Origin: Paenibacillus soyae
GTDB lineage: Bacteria > Bacillota > Bacilli > Paenibacillales > Paenibacillaceae
NCBI RefSeq assembly: GCF_024623455.1
Contig: NZ_JANIPJ010000001.1
Location: forward strand, 124,001 to 188,000
Length of the DNA: 64,000 nt
Reading direction: 5' to 3'
The first letter of the stretch is position 1, and each line of letters starts with the position of its first letter. Of this stretch, positions 1 through 8,871 are shown piece after piece. The translations under genes and the position numbers were made by a program. A model generated the notes under the pieces. It was given only the letters and a program-made list of their open reading frames with translations, was not told where the DNA came from and did not search any database.

Positions 1-1731
1 GATATAGAAATCGCCGAATATACGATCAAGGATCCGGCCATGAACATCGCGTCCGATCTTTTCTCCAGAAATCCCGACGTGGTCGGCTTCTCCTGCTATA
101 TTTGGAACATCGAAGAGACGATCACGGTCGTCAACATGCTGCGCAAAATAAAACCGGAGCTGAAGATCGTGCTCGGCGGGCCCGAGGTGAGCTACGACAC
201 CGATCATTGGATGGAACGTCTGCCCGAAGTCGATTTCATCGTCGTGGGCGAGGGCGAAGAGACCTTCCACCATCTGCTCACCGAAATCGAAGGAGACGGC
301 AAATTCCATATGGTGTTCGGCATCGCGTACCGGAAGGTTCGGGATGGCAAGTCCGAGACTCTGATCACTCCGCCTAGGCCGAAGCTGAACCTAAACGAGC
401 TGCCGTCGCCGCACCGGTTCCAGGAAGATATCCCGCAGCTCGGCAGCCGGGTCGTCTATTTCGAGACGAGCCGAGGCTGTCCGTTCAGCTGCCAGTTCTG
501 CCTCTCCAGCATCGAGGTCGGCGTTCGGTATTTCGATATGGAGCGGACCAAATCCGATATCCTGTATCTGATCGACAACGGGGCCAAGCTGATCAAGTTC
601 GTCGACCGCACCTTCAATATCAAACGGGATTACGCCCTCGAAATATTCCAGTTCCTCATCGAGAACCACCGGGGCTGCGTGTTCCAATTCGAGATTACGG
701 CGGACATCATGCGGCCGGAGGTGCTGGATTACTTGGCCGAGCACGCGCCGCCCGGCATCTTCCGCTTCGAGATCGGGGTACAGTCGACCAACGATCCGAC
801 GAATCTTGCCGTGCAGCGCCGCCAGAATTGGAACAAGCTCGTCCGGACGGTAACGAAAGTGAAGGATTCCGGCAAGATCGATCAGCATCTCGACCTCATC
901 GCCGGACTGCCGCTCGAGAACTACGATACGTTCAGAGGCACCTTCAACGACGTGTTCGCCCTCCGTCCCGAGGAGCTGCAGCTCGGCTTCCTGAAGATGC
1001 TGCGCGGAACCGGGCTCAGGCGGGACGCGGAGAAATGGGGCTACATCTATATGGATCGGGCGCCTTACGAGATGCTGGGCAACGATCTGATGCCGTTCGG
1101 GGACATCGTGCGCATCAAGCGCGTCGAAGACGTGCTGGAGAAATATTGGAACGCGCACCGGATGGACCATACGATTCTGTATTTGGTCGATACGGTGTTC
1201 AGCTCGCCTTTCGATTTCTTCCAGCAGTTCGGAGACTATTGGGAGGGACGCGGCTGGCAGAAGATCGGCCATCAGCTGGAGGATCTATTCTCCAGGCTGT
1301 GGGCGTTCCTGCAAGCGGCGAAGGACGACGAAACGGCAGGCTCGGCGCTTGATCTCGAGGTCGTGCTCGGGCTCATGCAGTACGACTACTTCCTGAATCA
1401 TAACTACAAACCGCGCAAGACGTGGTGGGAGTTTACGATGGATAAGCCGGAATGGGCCGGCTGGATGAAGAAGCTTTCCGACTCGCCGGCGGAGGCATCT
1501 GCCGAATTCGCCGAGCTTGGACTTGGCGAGCGGGAGCTCCATAAGCATGCGGTCATCGAGAAGCTGCCGTTCGACCTGCGTCATTATTTGGAGACGGGGG
1601 AGATTGCGAAAGAACGGCATACGCTCTTGGTTATGCTGTACGCGATCGACCAAAGCGGCAGCAAGCCGAAGCCGCGGCCGTTCTTCCTAACGCTGACGCC
1701 GGAAGAAGCAGGCGTTACGACGAAACAATAG
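1..1731 (+). CDS. B12-binding radical SAM protein (DUF4080 type), 5' end missing
   Basis: The reading frame is open from base 1, so the true start lies upstream; the first ATG at 40 is probably internal. The N-terminal part resembles a cobalamin-binding Rossmann domain (GFSCYIWN, then VLGGPEVS and VVGEGE). A radical SAM CxxxCxxC cluster follows, with cysteine codons at 478, 490 and 499 in the context SRGCPFSCQFC. The long C-terminal part matches what I recall of DUF4080 proteins. Members of this broad family run radical methylations or rearrangements with a 4Fe-4S cluster and S-adenosylmethionine. The substrate cannot be told from sequence. A strong terminator follows, so it ends its transcript. 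Confidence 0.85.
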   Translation, partial: DIEIAEYTIKDPAMNIASDLFSRNPDVVGFSCYIWNIEETITVVNMLRKIKPELKIVLGGPEVSYDTDHWMERLPEVDFIVVGEGEETFHHLLTEIEGDGKFHMVFGIAYRKVRDGKSETLITPPRPKLNLNELPSPHRFQEDIPQLGSRVVYFETSRGCPFSCQFCLSSIEVGVRYFDMERTKSDILYLIDNGAKLIKFVDRTFNIKRDYALEIFQFLIENHRGCVFQFEITADIMRPEVLDYLAEHAPPGIFRFEIGVQSTNDPTNLAVQRRQNWNKLVRTVTKVKDSGKIDQHLDLIAGLPLENYDTFRGTFNDVFALRPEELQLGFLKMLRGTGLRRDAEKWGYIYMDRAPYEMLGNDLMPFGDIVRIKRVEDVLEKYWNAHRMDHTILYLVDTVFSSPFDFFQQFGDYWEGRGWQKIGHQLEDLFSRLWAFLQAAKDDETAGSALDLEVVLGLMQYDYFLNHNYKPRKTWWEFTMDKPEWAGWMKKLSDSPAEASAEFAELGLGERELHKHAVIEKLPFDLRHYLETGEIAKERHTLLVMLYAIDQSGSKPKPRPFFLTLTPEEAGVTTKQ

Positions 1732-1750
1732 AGCGATTAAAAGAAAGAAA

Positions 1751-1798
1751 AGCTATTCCTCGAGACCGGTCCCGGTATTCGAGGAATAGCTTTTTTTT
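1751..1798 (+). terminator. Intrinsic terminator after the radical SAM gene
   Basis: A 13-bp stem (AGCTATTCCTCGA pairing with TCGAGGAATAGCT) is followed directly by a run of eight T. It sits 20 bases after the stop codon and also separates this gene from the convergent VOC gene. Confidence 0.9.
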
Positions 1799-1824
1799 GG
1801 ATAAAACGAGCGTTAGTATGAAGC

Positions 1825-2232
1825 TTATTTCGCGCTCCCTGGAGTTCCGGGCTGGAACAGCTCAAGCAGCTCGCCGTCCGGTCCGTAGAAGAAGAAGTAA
1901 CGGGCGCCGTTCGGCAGCGTCGTAATCTCCTCGTCCTTCAGCTCCACCTGCGGCAGTGCCTTCAAACGCGCGAACTCGGCCTCGACGTCGTCTACCGTAA
2001 ACGCGGCATGGTGCACTTTGCCCTCGGCAGGCAGCTCCGCGTTATACCCTTGAATCAGCTCCAGCTCCGTCTCTTCGTGGCCGGGAAAAGCGAGGAAGGC
2101 CAGCTGGATGACGCCGTTCGTGTGCGTCATGGTGTACTTATGCTCGAGTCCAAGCACCTCCGTATAGAATGCGATGGATGTCCCGATGTCTCGAACCATG
2201 ATGCCGAGATGCTCTAATTTTTTGACTGCCAT
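1825..2232 (-). CDS. VOC/glyoxalase family protein
   Basis: A 135-residue single-module vicinal oxygen chelate protein. Likely metal ligands are visible: His8 (EHLGIMV), a Glu near 59 (ELELIQ), a His pair near 75 (VHHAAF) and a Glu near 124 (GELLELFQ). Such proteins include lactoylglutathione lyases and dioxygenases, and the exact reaction is not evident. The ATG at 2232 is chosen because GGAGAGGAG lies about ten bases before it; a longer frame to 2469 has no such site and would overlap the upstream gene. It is co-directional with mnmM, 71 bases downstream of it, and may share its transcript. Confidence 0.85.
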   Translation of the reverse strand: MAVKKLEHLGIMVRDIGTSIAFYTEVLGLEHKYTMTHTNGVIQLAFLAFPGHEETELELIQGYNAELPAEGKVHHAAFTVDDVEAEFARLKALPQVELKDEEITTLPNGARYFFFYGPDGELLELFQPGTPGSAK

Positions 2233-2303
2233 GATTTCGTTTCTCCTCTCCGAATCTACTGATGTATATAAGAGCTTGCGCGTGTTGCCTTCTGAACATT
2301 TCG

Positions 2304-2882
2304 CTACTGGCTTTTTCTTTTCTCGACGGCGATCAAATAGGGAGCGGCGCTCCGCTGCGGCTGCCGATATAACACGGCTTGCCCTTCGGTCTGTGGCAGT
2401 CCGGCAGCCCATGCTTCTACCGCAACGGCCTCCGCGTCTCCGCCGGAGTGACCGGGATATAGCACGCACGTGATGATACCGCCTGGCTTCAGCAGGGACA
2501 GAGCCGCTCCCAGCGCCTCTATTGTCGTTGAAGGCTTCGTGATGACTTCCGTATCGCCGCCGGGCAGATAGCCCAGATTGAACATGACGGCGGAGATCCG
2601 GCCGCGGCTATCGACTTCGACCGCTTCGCTCATCCTGGCATGGTCCAGCAGATGAAGGCGGACCCGATCGAGAGCGCCTGCAGCGGTTAAGCGTTCCCGG
2701 GTACGGTCAAGCGCCTGCTGCTGGATATCGAAAGCATGGACCCTTCCGCCAGGCCCCACCAGCTCGGCCAGAGCCAGCGTGTCGACTCCGCCTCCGGCCG
2801 TCGCGTCGACGACGATATCGCCGCGGCCAGCCCGTTCCGCGATCCATTTGTGCGCCATGCTAAGTACGGATAAGAATCCCAT
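2304..2882 (-). CDS. mnmM: tRNA 5-aminomethyl-2-thiouridine methyltransferase, MnmM/YtqB family
   Basis: A 192-residue class I S-adenosylmethionine-dependent methyltransferase. The SAM-binding motif DATAGGGVDT lies at residues 26-35, followed by an acidic loop (AFDIQQQ) and an NLGYLPGGD motif near residue 108. Family knowledge: the Bacillus subtilis member YtqB (MnmM) methylates nm5s2U at wobble position 34 of tRNA. The start follows a GGAGGTG that overlaps the end of the upstream ytqA gene, with only four bases between the genes, so the two are co-transcribed and probably coupled. The ytqA-ytqB order is as in B. subtilis. Confidence 0.9.
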   Translation of the reverse strand: MGFLSVLSMAHKWIAERAGRGDIVVDATAGGGVDTLALAELVGPGGRVHAFDIQQQALDRTRERLTAAGALDRVRLHLLDHARMSEAVEVDSRGRISAVMFNLGYLPGGDTEVITKPSTTIEALGAALSLLKPGGIITCVLYPGHSGGDAEAVAVEAWAAGLPQTEGQAVLYRQPQRSAAPYLIAVEKRKSQ

Positions 2883-2886
2883 TTCG

Positions 2887-3843
2887 TTACACCTCCGGCT
2901 TCCAAAGCTTGCCTTGCCACGTATCGCGGCGCCGCAGCTCTTGATCGATGCCGTTAAGCACCGGCCATTTGTCCATGCTCCACATCGGTCCGATCAGCAG
3001 CTCCTTCGGCGCGTCGCCGGTCAACCGGTGGACGATCATCGCGGGCGGCAATATTTCGAGCGAATCGACGACCAGCTTGATATATTCGTCACGCTCTAGG
3101 AATCGCAGCAGGCCGGCTTCGTACTGCTTGACCATCGGCGTCTTGCGCATCAGGTGGAGCAGGTGGATCTTAATGCCCTGCACGTCCATTCCCGCAACCG
3201 ACCGGCACGTCTCCAGCATCATCTCGTGCGTCTCCTGCGGCAGCCCGTATATAATGTGCGCGCAAACCCGAATGCCTCGCTCCCGCAGCCTTCTTACGGC
3301 ATCGCGGTAACATTCGGTGTCATGCGCCCGGTTAATGAGCTCGGACGTCGTTTCGTGCACGGTCTGCAAGCCCAACTCGACCCACAGGTACGTTCTTTCG
3401 TTCAGCTCCGCCAGATAGTCGACGACATCGTCGGGTAGGCAGTCCGGCCTCGTCGCGATCGAAAGGCCGACAACGCCCGGCTGACGAAGAATAACCTCGT
3501 AATAGTCCCGCAGCTCCTCCACGGGAGCGTATGTATTCGTATAAGCCTGGAAATAGCCGATGTAGGCGGCTTCCGGCCATTTCCGATGCTGACGGTCACG
3601 GATCTTATTGAATTGCGTGACAAGATCGTCCCGTCTGCTCCCGGCGAAATCGCCGGAGCCGCGCGCGCTGCAGAAGGTGCACCCGCCTTTGGCGAGGGTG
3701 CCGTCGCGGTTGGGACAGGTGAAGCCGGCATCCAGCGTTACTTTAAATACTTTGCAGCCGAATTGCTCCCGCATTTCGTAGTTCCAGGTATGAAATCTTT
3801 TATCGCCCCAAAGCGTCGGATGCCCGGTAATTGTTGGAATCAT
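2887..3843 (-). CDS. ytqA: TIGR01212-family radical SAM protein YtqA
   Basis: A 318-residue radical SAM protein. The cluster-binding cysteines are C43, C55 and C58; the first is spaced much wider than the usual CxxxCxxC, which is typical of the YtqA/TIGR01212 family. The ELGLQTVHETT stretch typical of radical SAM barrels lies near residue 160. The family is distantly related to oxygen-independent coproporphyrinogen oxidase and Elp3, and is conserved next to the tRNA methyltransferase MnmM, which suggests a tRNA-related role; the reaction is not established here. The start ATG at 3843 is preceded by GGAAGGG. Confidence 0.88.
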   Translation of the reverse strand: MIPTITGHPTLWGDKRFHTWNYEMREQFGCKVFKVTLDAGFTCPNRDGTLAKGGCTFCSARGSGDFAGSRRDDLVTQFNKIRDRQHRKWPEAAYIGYFQAYTNTYAPVEELRDYYEVILRQPGVVGLSIATRPDCLPDDVVDYLAELNERTYLWVELGLQTVHETTSELINRAHDTECYRDAVRRLRERGIRVCAHIIYGLPQETHEMMLETCRSVAGMDVQGIKIHLLHLMRKTPMVKQYEAGLLRFLERDEYIKLVVDSLEILPPAMIVHRLTGDAPKELLIGPMWSMDKWPVLNGIDQELRRRDTWQGKLWKPEV

Positions 3844-3985
3844 GTTTTTACCCTTCCATGTTGACGTTCACCCTACATTTTATCGGAAAAATCAGCGAAA
3901 AGCCACGTTTTGTCCCGTGACCCGCGCATGATTGTTCGGATTCTGGGAAAACTGGTAATCAGGGAGCCGAAACCGAAGATTGGGC

Positions 3986-4014
3986 TTGAAAAACCTAACA
4001 TCATGTGTTATATT
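3986..4014 (+). promoter_or_regulatory. Sigma-A type promoter for the 68-residue protein
   Basis: TTGAAA at 3986-3991 and TATATT at 4009-4014 are separated by 17 bases. The predicted transcript would carry a 5' leader of about 105 bases before the ATG at 4126. I see no obvious terminator in that leader. Confidence 0.7.
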
Positions 4015-4125
4015 AAAAGTGCGACAAATCAACAAAAAAACCTGACATAGCCTATTTGAAACCGCACACATGAAAAGTCGACGAATTGGTATTTTTTAAA
4101 ACATAAACCGACGAGGTGATGTGAG

Positions 4126-4332
4126 ATGAATCTGACAAAAATTCCAAATGGCGATGAGAAAGTAACGGTTGAGCTGACGGTGAAAGAATTGATGGCGCTT
4201 GCAGGCGTCCACTTTCACTCCAACCACGACGTCAAGGTTTCCGCTCGCAAGAAGCTGAACATGGTTCTTGCGGACACAAGCGCGCAGGATGGCAAGCAGA
4301 ACACATCCATTTCGTATCAGTTCCTGAACTAA
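4126..4332 (+). CDS. Small conserved-looking hypothetical protein (68 aa)
   Basis: A 68-residue protein with a good ribosome binding site (GAGGTGAT, four bases before ATG) and its own promoter. It has no membrane segment, no cysteines and no recognisable motif. The N-terminal half is acidic and lysine-rich (KVTVELTVKELMAL); the second half is basic (SARKKLNM). I do not recognise the family. The clear promoter, RBS and following terminator make it a real, well-expressed gene rather than a chance frame. Confidence 0.7.
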   Translation: MNLTKIPNGDEKVTVELTVKELMALAGVHFHSNHDVKVSARKKLNMVLADTSAQDGKQNTSISYQFLN

Positions 4333-4357
4333 GGCAGACGCCACATAAGTCCATAGA

Positions 4358-4416
4358 GAAATGCCGCCGGGGCATTTCGACGGTCCGCACGCGACCGGTC
4401 GGAATGCCTCTTTTCC
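4358..4416 (+). terminator. Terminator with an overlapping alternative hairpin
   Basis: GGCATTTCGACGGTC (4371-4385) pairs with GACCGGTCGGAATGCC (4393-4408) with one wobble and one bulge, followed by TCTTTTCC, giving an intrinsic terminator. GGCATTTC can instead pair with the preceding GAAATGCC (4358-4365) in an eight-base hairpin. The two structures cannot form together. It lies between the 68-residue gene and trmB. Confidence 0.7.
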
Positions 4417-4534
4417 TATGCCTCCCGCGATAGACGGGGAACCGGCAGCCAAAAACGCTTTACAACGAAGGCAGAGTTGGGCAAAATAAGGACTGACTTA
4501 CATCTCGTGAATGACCGTGAAGGAGAAATAGCAT

Positions 4535-5287
4535 ATGCGTTTGAGAGGAAGAAAAGGAATCAGGGAAAACCTGGAGAGTCAGCCGGAGCTTGTCGTGCTG
4601 GACGCGACGCCTCACCGCGGCAATTGGAAAGCGTTCTTCGGCAACGATAACCCGATTTATGTGGAGCTGGGAATGGGCAAAGGGCGTTTCATCAGCCAAA
4701 TGAGCGTGCGGAACCCCCATATTAACTTTATCGGCGTTGATATGTACGACGAGCTTCTCAGACGCGCGAGCGAGAAGGCCCGCTTGGCCTGGGAGGAGAA
4801 AGGCGTCGACGCCCCGCCTAACTTGGCGCTGCTGCGAGCTAATATCGAAGGCATCGAAACGATGTTCGCTCCCGGAGAGCTCGAGCGCGTCTACTTGAAC
4901 TTCAGCGATCCTTGGCCGAAGAGCAAGCATGCCCGCCGCAGGCTTACCCATGAACGGTTCGTCTCTAAATATAAGGAAATATTGAACGAGAACGGCGAAA
5001 TTCATTTTAAAACGGACTCCCAATCCCTGTTCGAATTTTCGCTGAACAGCTTCGCGGACATGGAGCTCGTCATGCGGAATATCTCGCTTAACCTGCATAA
5101 GGACGGGCCGCGCGAGGATCTGGTGTTCACCGAATACGAGACCAAATTCATGGAGAAAGGCCAGCCGATCCACCGCGTAGAGGTCGTCATCGGCGAGGAA
5201 GCGCTGAGACAGCATCGCGCGCGGAAACAAGAAAGCCTGCGGGCGGAAGCCGCCGCAAGCCTGGAGCAAGACGATTCGGAAGACTAA
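4535..5287 (+). CDS. trmB: tRNA (guanosine(46)-N7)-methyltransferase TrmB
   Basis: A 250-residue SAM-dependent enzyme that makes N7-methylguanosine at position 46 of the tRNA variable loop. Visible motifs are the SAM-binding YVELGMGKG at residues 42-50, GVDMYDE near 68-74 and the TrmB signature SDPWPKSKH at 125-133. It is a little longer than the usual 210-230 residues because of a charged C-terminal tail (EQDDSED). AAGGAG lies nine bases before the start. It converges on the PAP2 gene, with 18 bases between their stops and no clear terminator there. Confidence 0.95.
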   Translation: MRLRGRKGIRENLESQPELVVLDATPHRGNWKAFFGNDNPIYVELGMGKGRFISQMSVRNPHINFIGVDMYDELLRRASEKARLAWEEKGVDAPPNLALLRANIEGIETMFAPGELERVYLNFSDPWPKSKHARRRLTHERFVSKYKEILNENGEIHFKTDSQSLFEFSLNSFADMELVMRNISLNLHKDGPREDLVFTEYETKFMEKGQPIHRVEVVIGEEALRQHRARKQESLRAEAAASLEQDDSED

Positions 5288-5305
5288 TTTAATTCGCGTC
5301 CGCGC

Positions 5306-5884
5306 CTAGAGGAACGGGATGTTCTCCGGCCAGAACGCATGAACGGCAATCGCCGTCGCGGTGCCGATCACGGCGCCGGCCGCAACGTCGGACGGATAAT
5401 GCAAGCCCAGGTACATCCTGGACCACGCAACCGAGAAGGCGATAAGGATCGCCGCCGGCGCTATAGCGAACGTCCACGGACTGCCGGCCATAAGCAAAGG
5501 AACGACCCATGCGAAGATGGCCGTCGTATGGCCGGAAGGGAAGGAGGAGTCTGACAGCGGCTTCGGACAAGTGTTCACGTCGGGTAGGGCCTGATAAGGA
5601 CGCAGCCGCTTCAGCTTCCTCTTCACGATCGCGACGGGAATATGGCTGATGGCCACGGCTGCGAGACTTTGCCAGCCCGCGGCACTCCATGGAGCGGGCG
5701 CAAGCAGAGCGATGAGTATGGCGGCGGCGAGCGTAAACGTGGCGCCGCCCATATGCGTTACCGTGCTCAGCCAGCGATCGAGCGCCATGAGCAGGCGTCC
5801 GCCGGATGGCCTGCGATTCGCCCAAATGAGCATCCTCCGCTCTCTTAACCTCATCCATCCAATCCATCCGAGCATTCTCTCCAC
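5306..5884 (-). CDS. PAP2-family membrane phosphatase
   Basis: A 192-residue membrane protein with the three PAP2 phosphatase motifs: KX6RP at residues 88-96, PSGH at 116-119 and SRX5H at 155-162. About five hydrophobic segments surround them. Family members dephosphorylate lipid substrates such as undecaprenyl pyrophosphate or phosphatidate on the outer membrane face; which one is used here is not evident. The annotated start is GTG; an in-frame ATG three codons later has a better-placed GGAGA, so the exact start is uncertain. It is monocistronic and faces trmB. Confidence 0.88.
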   Translation of the reverse strand: MERMLGWIGWMRLRERRMLIWANRRPSGGRLLMALDRWLSTVTHMGGATFTLAAAILIALLAPAPWSAAGWQSLAAVAISHIPVAIVKRKLKRLRPYQALPDVNTCPKPLSDSSFPSGHTTAIFAWVVPLLMAGSPWTFAIAPAAILIAFSVAWSRMYLGLHYPSDVAAGAVIGTATAIAVHAFWPENIPFL

Positions 5885-6097
5885 ACCGCGTCATCCTCGC
5901 TGTCCAAAGATGCTTGACTGACCTCTTGCTGTCCATTGTAGCCGATAAGTATTGTCGCAGCGTTAACGCCGTACGAATTTCATATTAACGATTCGTTCAT
6001 ACCCTCTTAATCCGAAGAAAACATACGCCGAGTACAGTGAAGAAAACACGCTCGGCGTGCTTTGCATGCAGCGCGAGCCATACGGAGGCGAGTGTAG

Positions 6098-7288
6098 ATG
6101 AGAGTGGCTATCTTTACGGATACGTATGTCCCGGATGTGAACGGCGTAGCCCGGACGCTGAAGAGGTGGACGAATTACCTGGAGCGGCATGGCGTTTGCT
6201 GCAAGGTTTTCGCGCCAGAGCCTTCGGCGGAGGAGAGCCGGGCAGCCTCTCTTCATTCCGTCGAACGATTTGCCAGCTTTCCGTTTTTCCTCTATCCCGA
6301 ATGCCGGTTAGCCGTCCCCAATCTTCTTCATATAAGAAAGTCCATCGCCGCGTTCAATCCCCATCTGATCCATGTCGCTACCCCATTCAACCTCGGCCTT
6401 TGCGGCATACGAGCCGCGCGCAAGTTCAACATTCCGCTCATCGCTTCCTACCACACCAACTTTGATCAATATTTGCCGTTTTACAATTTGCAATGGATGG
6501 AAAAGCTGTTATGGAGATATATGGAGTGGTTCCACCGGGACTGCCGGTCGATATTCGTCCCGTCGGCGAATACGCTGGAGGATTTGGCGGGCAGGGGATG
6601 GGATGCCTCGAAGCTGCAAATATGGAGCAGAGGCGTAGATGCCGGCGTTTTCCATCCTCTGGTCGACCGCAAGGAGCTCCTGTCTCGATCCGGCATAGAT
6701 CCGGATTCGTTTCTCGTTTTTTTCGCCGGGAGGCTGGCTCCGGAGAAAGACGTAGAGACGGCCGTCCATGCTTTCGCGAAATTCCGGCGTTCGTCCAATC
6801 CGGACGCCGTTCTCGTCATTGCGGGGGAAGGACCATCCGCCGATTCGCTGAAGTCGTTATGCGAGAAAGAGGGAGTCGACGCGAGATTCATCGGCTTTCT
6901 GGCTCCGCAGGAGCTGCAGCGCTGGTACGCTTCGGCCGACGTGCTGCTGTTCCCGTCTCCGACGGAGACGTTCGGCAACGTGGTGCTCGAGGCGATGGCA
7001 TGCGGCACGCCCGTGATCGGAGCGGACGCGGGTGGCGTTCGGGAGACGATTCGGGAGGGCGTGACCGGCTTCAAGCGGCAGCCGGGCGATCCGGAAGCGT
7101 TCGCCTCGGCGCTGGAGCGCCTGCACCTGGATGAGGAATTACGTCTTGCCATGGGCCGGAATGCTCATGAATTCGCCATGTCCCGATCATGGGAGGCTAT
7201 TTTCGACAAGCTCCTTGAGCAGTGCAGAACGGTCGTATTGACGGCTGGGCGCGAATATCCCCGATTACCGGAGCAGCACATTAATTAA
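6098..7288 (+). CDS. GT4-family glycosyltransferase
   Basis: A 396-residue GT-B fold glycosyltransferase. The N-terminal domain opens with MRVAIFTDTYVPDVNGVART, typical of retaining GT4 enzymes. The C-terminal nucleotide-sugar domain contains VFFAGRLAPEKD near residue 205 and an E-x7-E type motif, TETFGNVVLEAMACG, near 287-301. The closest families I recall transfer mannose or glucose to diacylglycerol or phosphatidylinositol-like acceptors, so glycolipid or cell-envelope synthesis is likely. The acceptor is unknown. An inverted repeat (ACGCCGAG...CTCGGCGT, 6025-6058) lies upstream. Confidence 0.88.
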   Translation: MRVAIFTDTYVPDVNGVARTLKRWTNYLERHGVCCKVFAPEPSAEESRAASLHSVERFASFPFFLYPECRLAVPNLLHIRKSIAAFNPHLIHVATPFNLGLCGIRAARKFNIPLIASYHTNFDQYLPFYNLQWMEKLLWRYMEWFHRDCRSIFVPSANTLEDLAGRGWDASKLQIWSRGVDAGVFHPLVDRKELLSRSGIDPDSFLVFFAGRLAPEKDVETAVHAFAKFRRSSNPDAVLVIAGEGPSADSLKSLCEKEGVDARFIGFLAPQELQRWYASADVLLFPSPTETFGNVVLEAMACGTPVIGADAGGVRETIREGVTGFKRQPGDPEAFASALERLHLDEELRLAMGRNAHEFAMSRSWEAIFDKLLEQCRTVVLTAGREYPRLPEQHIN

Positions 7289-7582
7289 ATTTAATAGTTG
7301 CCGTAATATGGAGGACATTCGTGCTAAAAACGCAGAAATTGGTTGAGAATAAGAAGGATGCGGAGCAAACGGAGGGGAAGTGAGTCCTACATTCCCATGC
7401 AAGCGTTTTTCTGCCAGAATTGAGCCTAATTAAGCTCTATTCCCATTTTGACAAAAATGGAGGGTTCAGTGGAAAATCAGAAAGTCATTAATTACATGAA
7501 TCGCTACTAAAGAAAGCCTGCCGTCCCAAACATAGAAAATGAGCAGGCACACAAAATCAGGGGTTTTAGGGGGTAATGCCGA
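7289..7582 (+). other. Intergenic stretch between two glycosyltransferases
   Basis: These 294 bases contain two small inverted repeats: CCATTTT-GACA-AAAATGG (7443-7460) and GCCTGC...GCAGGC (7516-7548). There is also a 20-codon frame, GTG at 7321 to TGA at 7383, preceded at good spacing by GGAGG. I see no convincing sigma-A promoter and no T-tailed terminator. The GGGGGT at 7570 is the RBS of the next gene. Confidence 0.4.
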
Positions 7583-8818
7583 ATGTTTTTTACAGTATTG
7601 TTTATTGCCACTCAGGTTGTGATGGCGTCTATCGCGGTGTATCAATTCTCGCTTTCCCTGTTCGGATTCCTGAAAAATAAGAGCAGGAAGCGGCATGCGC
7701 CAAGCAAATCGTTCGCCGTCCTGGTAGCCGCGCACAACGAGGAGCAGGTTGTTGGCGCACTAATCGAAAATTTGAAAAAGCTGGATTATCCGAAAGAACT
7801 ATACGACGTATTCGTCATCTGCGACAACTGCACGGACGGAACCGCTGAAATCGCGCGGAGCATGGGCGTGCACGCCTGCGTTCGCCAGAACTACCATCTT
7901 CGCGGCAAAGGCTACGCCATCGAGTGGATGCTGAAGGAGCTGTGGAGCATGCCGCGCCAATACGACGCGGTCGTCATGTTCGACGCCGATAATCTGGTCA
8001 ATCCGGATTTCCTGCAGCTGATGAACGACGACTTGTGCGAAGGCCATCAAGTTATCCAAGGTTACCTGGATACGAAGAATCCGGACGATTCCTGGATTAC
8101 GGCCGCATACGCGATCACGTACTGGTACTGCAACCGCTTGTGGCAGCTTTCCCGCACGAACTTGAAGATGAGCAACTTCCTGGGCGGCACCGGGATGTGC
8201 TTCGAGACGAATCTCCTGAAGGAGATCGGCTGGGGCGCGACAAGCCTGGTCGAGGATTTGGAATTCTCCATGCGCTGCGTGAAGCGCGGCATCTACCCTA
8301 TCCTCAATTACGACGCCAAGGTGTACGACGAGAAGCCCGTTACGTTCCGCGCGTCCGCCAGACAGCGTCTGCGCTGGATGCAAGGCCACTTCAACGTGGC
8401 GCGCAACTATTTCTTCCCGCTGCTGTGGGCAAGCATCAAAGAACGCAATCTGGTGAAATTCGATGCCGCGATCTATGCGGTGGGGGTTTACAACACGCTG
8501 ATCAGCCTCCTGCTGACGGCTGTTATGTGGATCGACATGGCGCTGCCGGCGCCGGACGTCATTCATTCGGTGTACAGCTTCCTGCCATGGTGGCTGATCG
8601 CGATCGCGGTGACCGCCACAGTGCTGCAATTCCCGCTCGCCATGGCGGTGGAGAAGGTCCGGAATTGGAAAATGTACGCGCATCTGCTGACGCTTCCGTT
8701 TTTCCTCGTGTCCTGGCTGCCGATTACGTTCTACGCGTTCTTCACGCAGAACAACAAGACTTGGAGCCATACGCAGCATACGCGCGTCGTCCGGATCGAA
8801 GAAGTGCAAAGTAAATAA
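7583..8818 (+). CDS. Membrane GT2-family processive-type glycosyltransferase
   Basis: A 411-residue inverting GT2 enzyme. An N-terminal membrane segment (residues 1-30) is followed by the catalytic domain, with VLVAAHNEE near 46-54, the DxD motif FDADN near 132-136, the acceptor acid pair VEDLEF near 223-228 and QRLRW near 261-265. Two or three C-terminal membrane segments follow. The QxxRW motif is the hallmark of processive enzymes that extrude glycans, such as NodC, IcaA and BcsA relatives. The product is unknown. It may form an envelope-glycan unit with the GT4 gene upstream, although 294 bases separate them. Confidence 0.88.
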   Translation: MFFTVLFIATQVVMASIAVYQFSLSLFGFLKNKSRKRHAPSKSFAVLVAAHNEEQVVGALIENLKKLDYPKELYDVFVICDNCTDGTAEIARSMGVHACVRQNYHLRGKGYAIEWMLKELWSMPRQYDAVVMFDADNLVNPDFLQLMNDDLCEGHQVIQGYLDTKNPDDSWITAAYAITYWYCNRLWQLSRTNLKMSNFLGGTGMCFETNLLKEIGWGATSLVEDLEFSMRCVKRGIYPILNYDAKVYDEKPVTFRASARQRLRWMQGHFNVARNYFFPLLWASIKERNLVKFDAAIYAVGVYNTLISLLLTAVMWIDMALPAPDVIHSVYSFLPWWLIAIAVTATVLQFPLAMAVEKVRNWKMYAHLLTLPFFLVSWLPITFYAFFTQNNKTWSHTQHTRVVRIEEVQSK

Positions 8819-8834
8819 TTTCTAAGGTCCGCTG

Positions 8835-8864
8835 TTGACATGGTTAATTTCGGTGTGCTATAGT
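8835..8864 (+). promoter_or_regulatory. Sigma-A promoter of the infC-rpmI-rplT operon
   Basis: TTGACA (8835-8840) and TATAGT (8859-8864) are separated by 18 bases. The transcript would begin near 8871 and run into the L20 leader. Confidence 0.8.
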
Positions 8865-8871
8865 AACTCAG

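Noticed and set aside
5289..5936. 215-codon minus-strand frame overlapping the PAP2 gene
   Set aside because: Arg/His-rich alternative frame; the PAP2 motifs are in the other frame.
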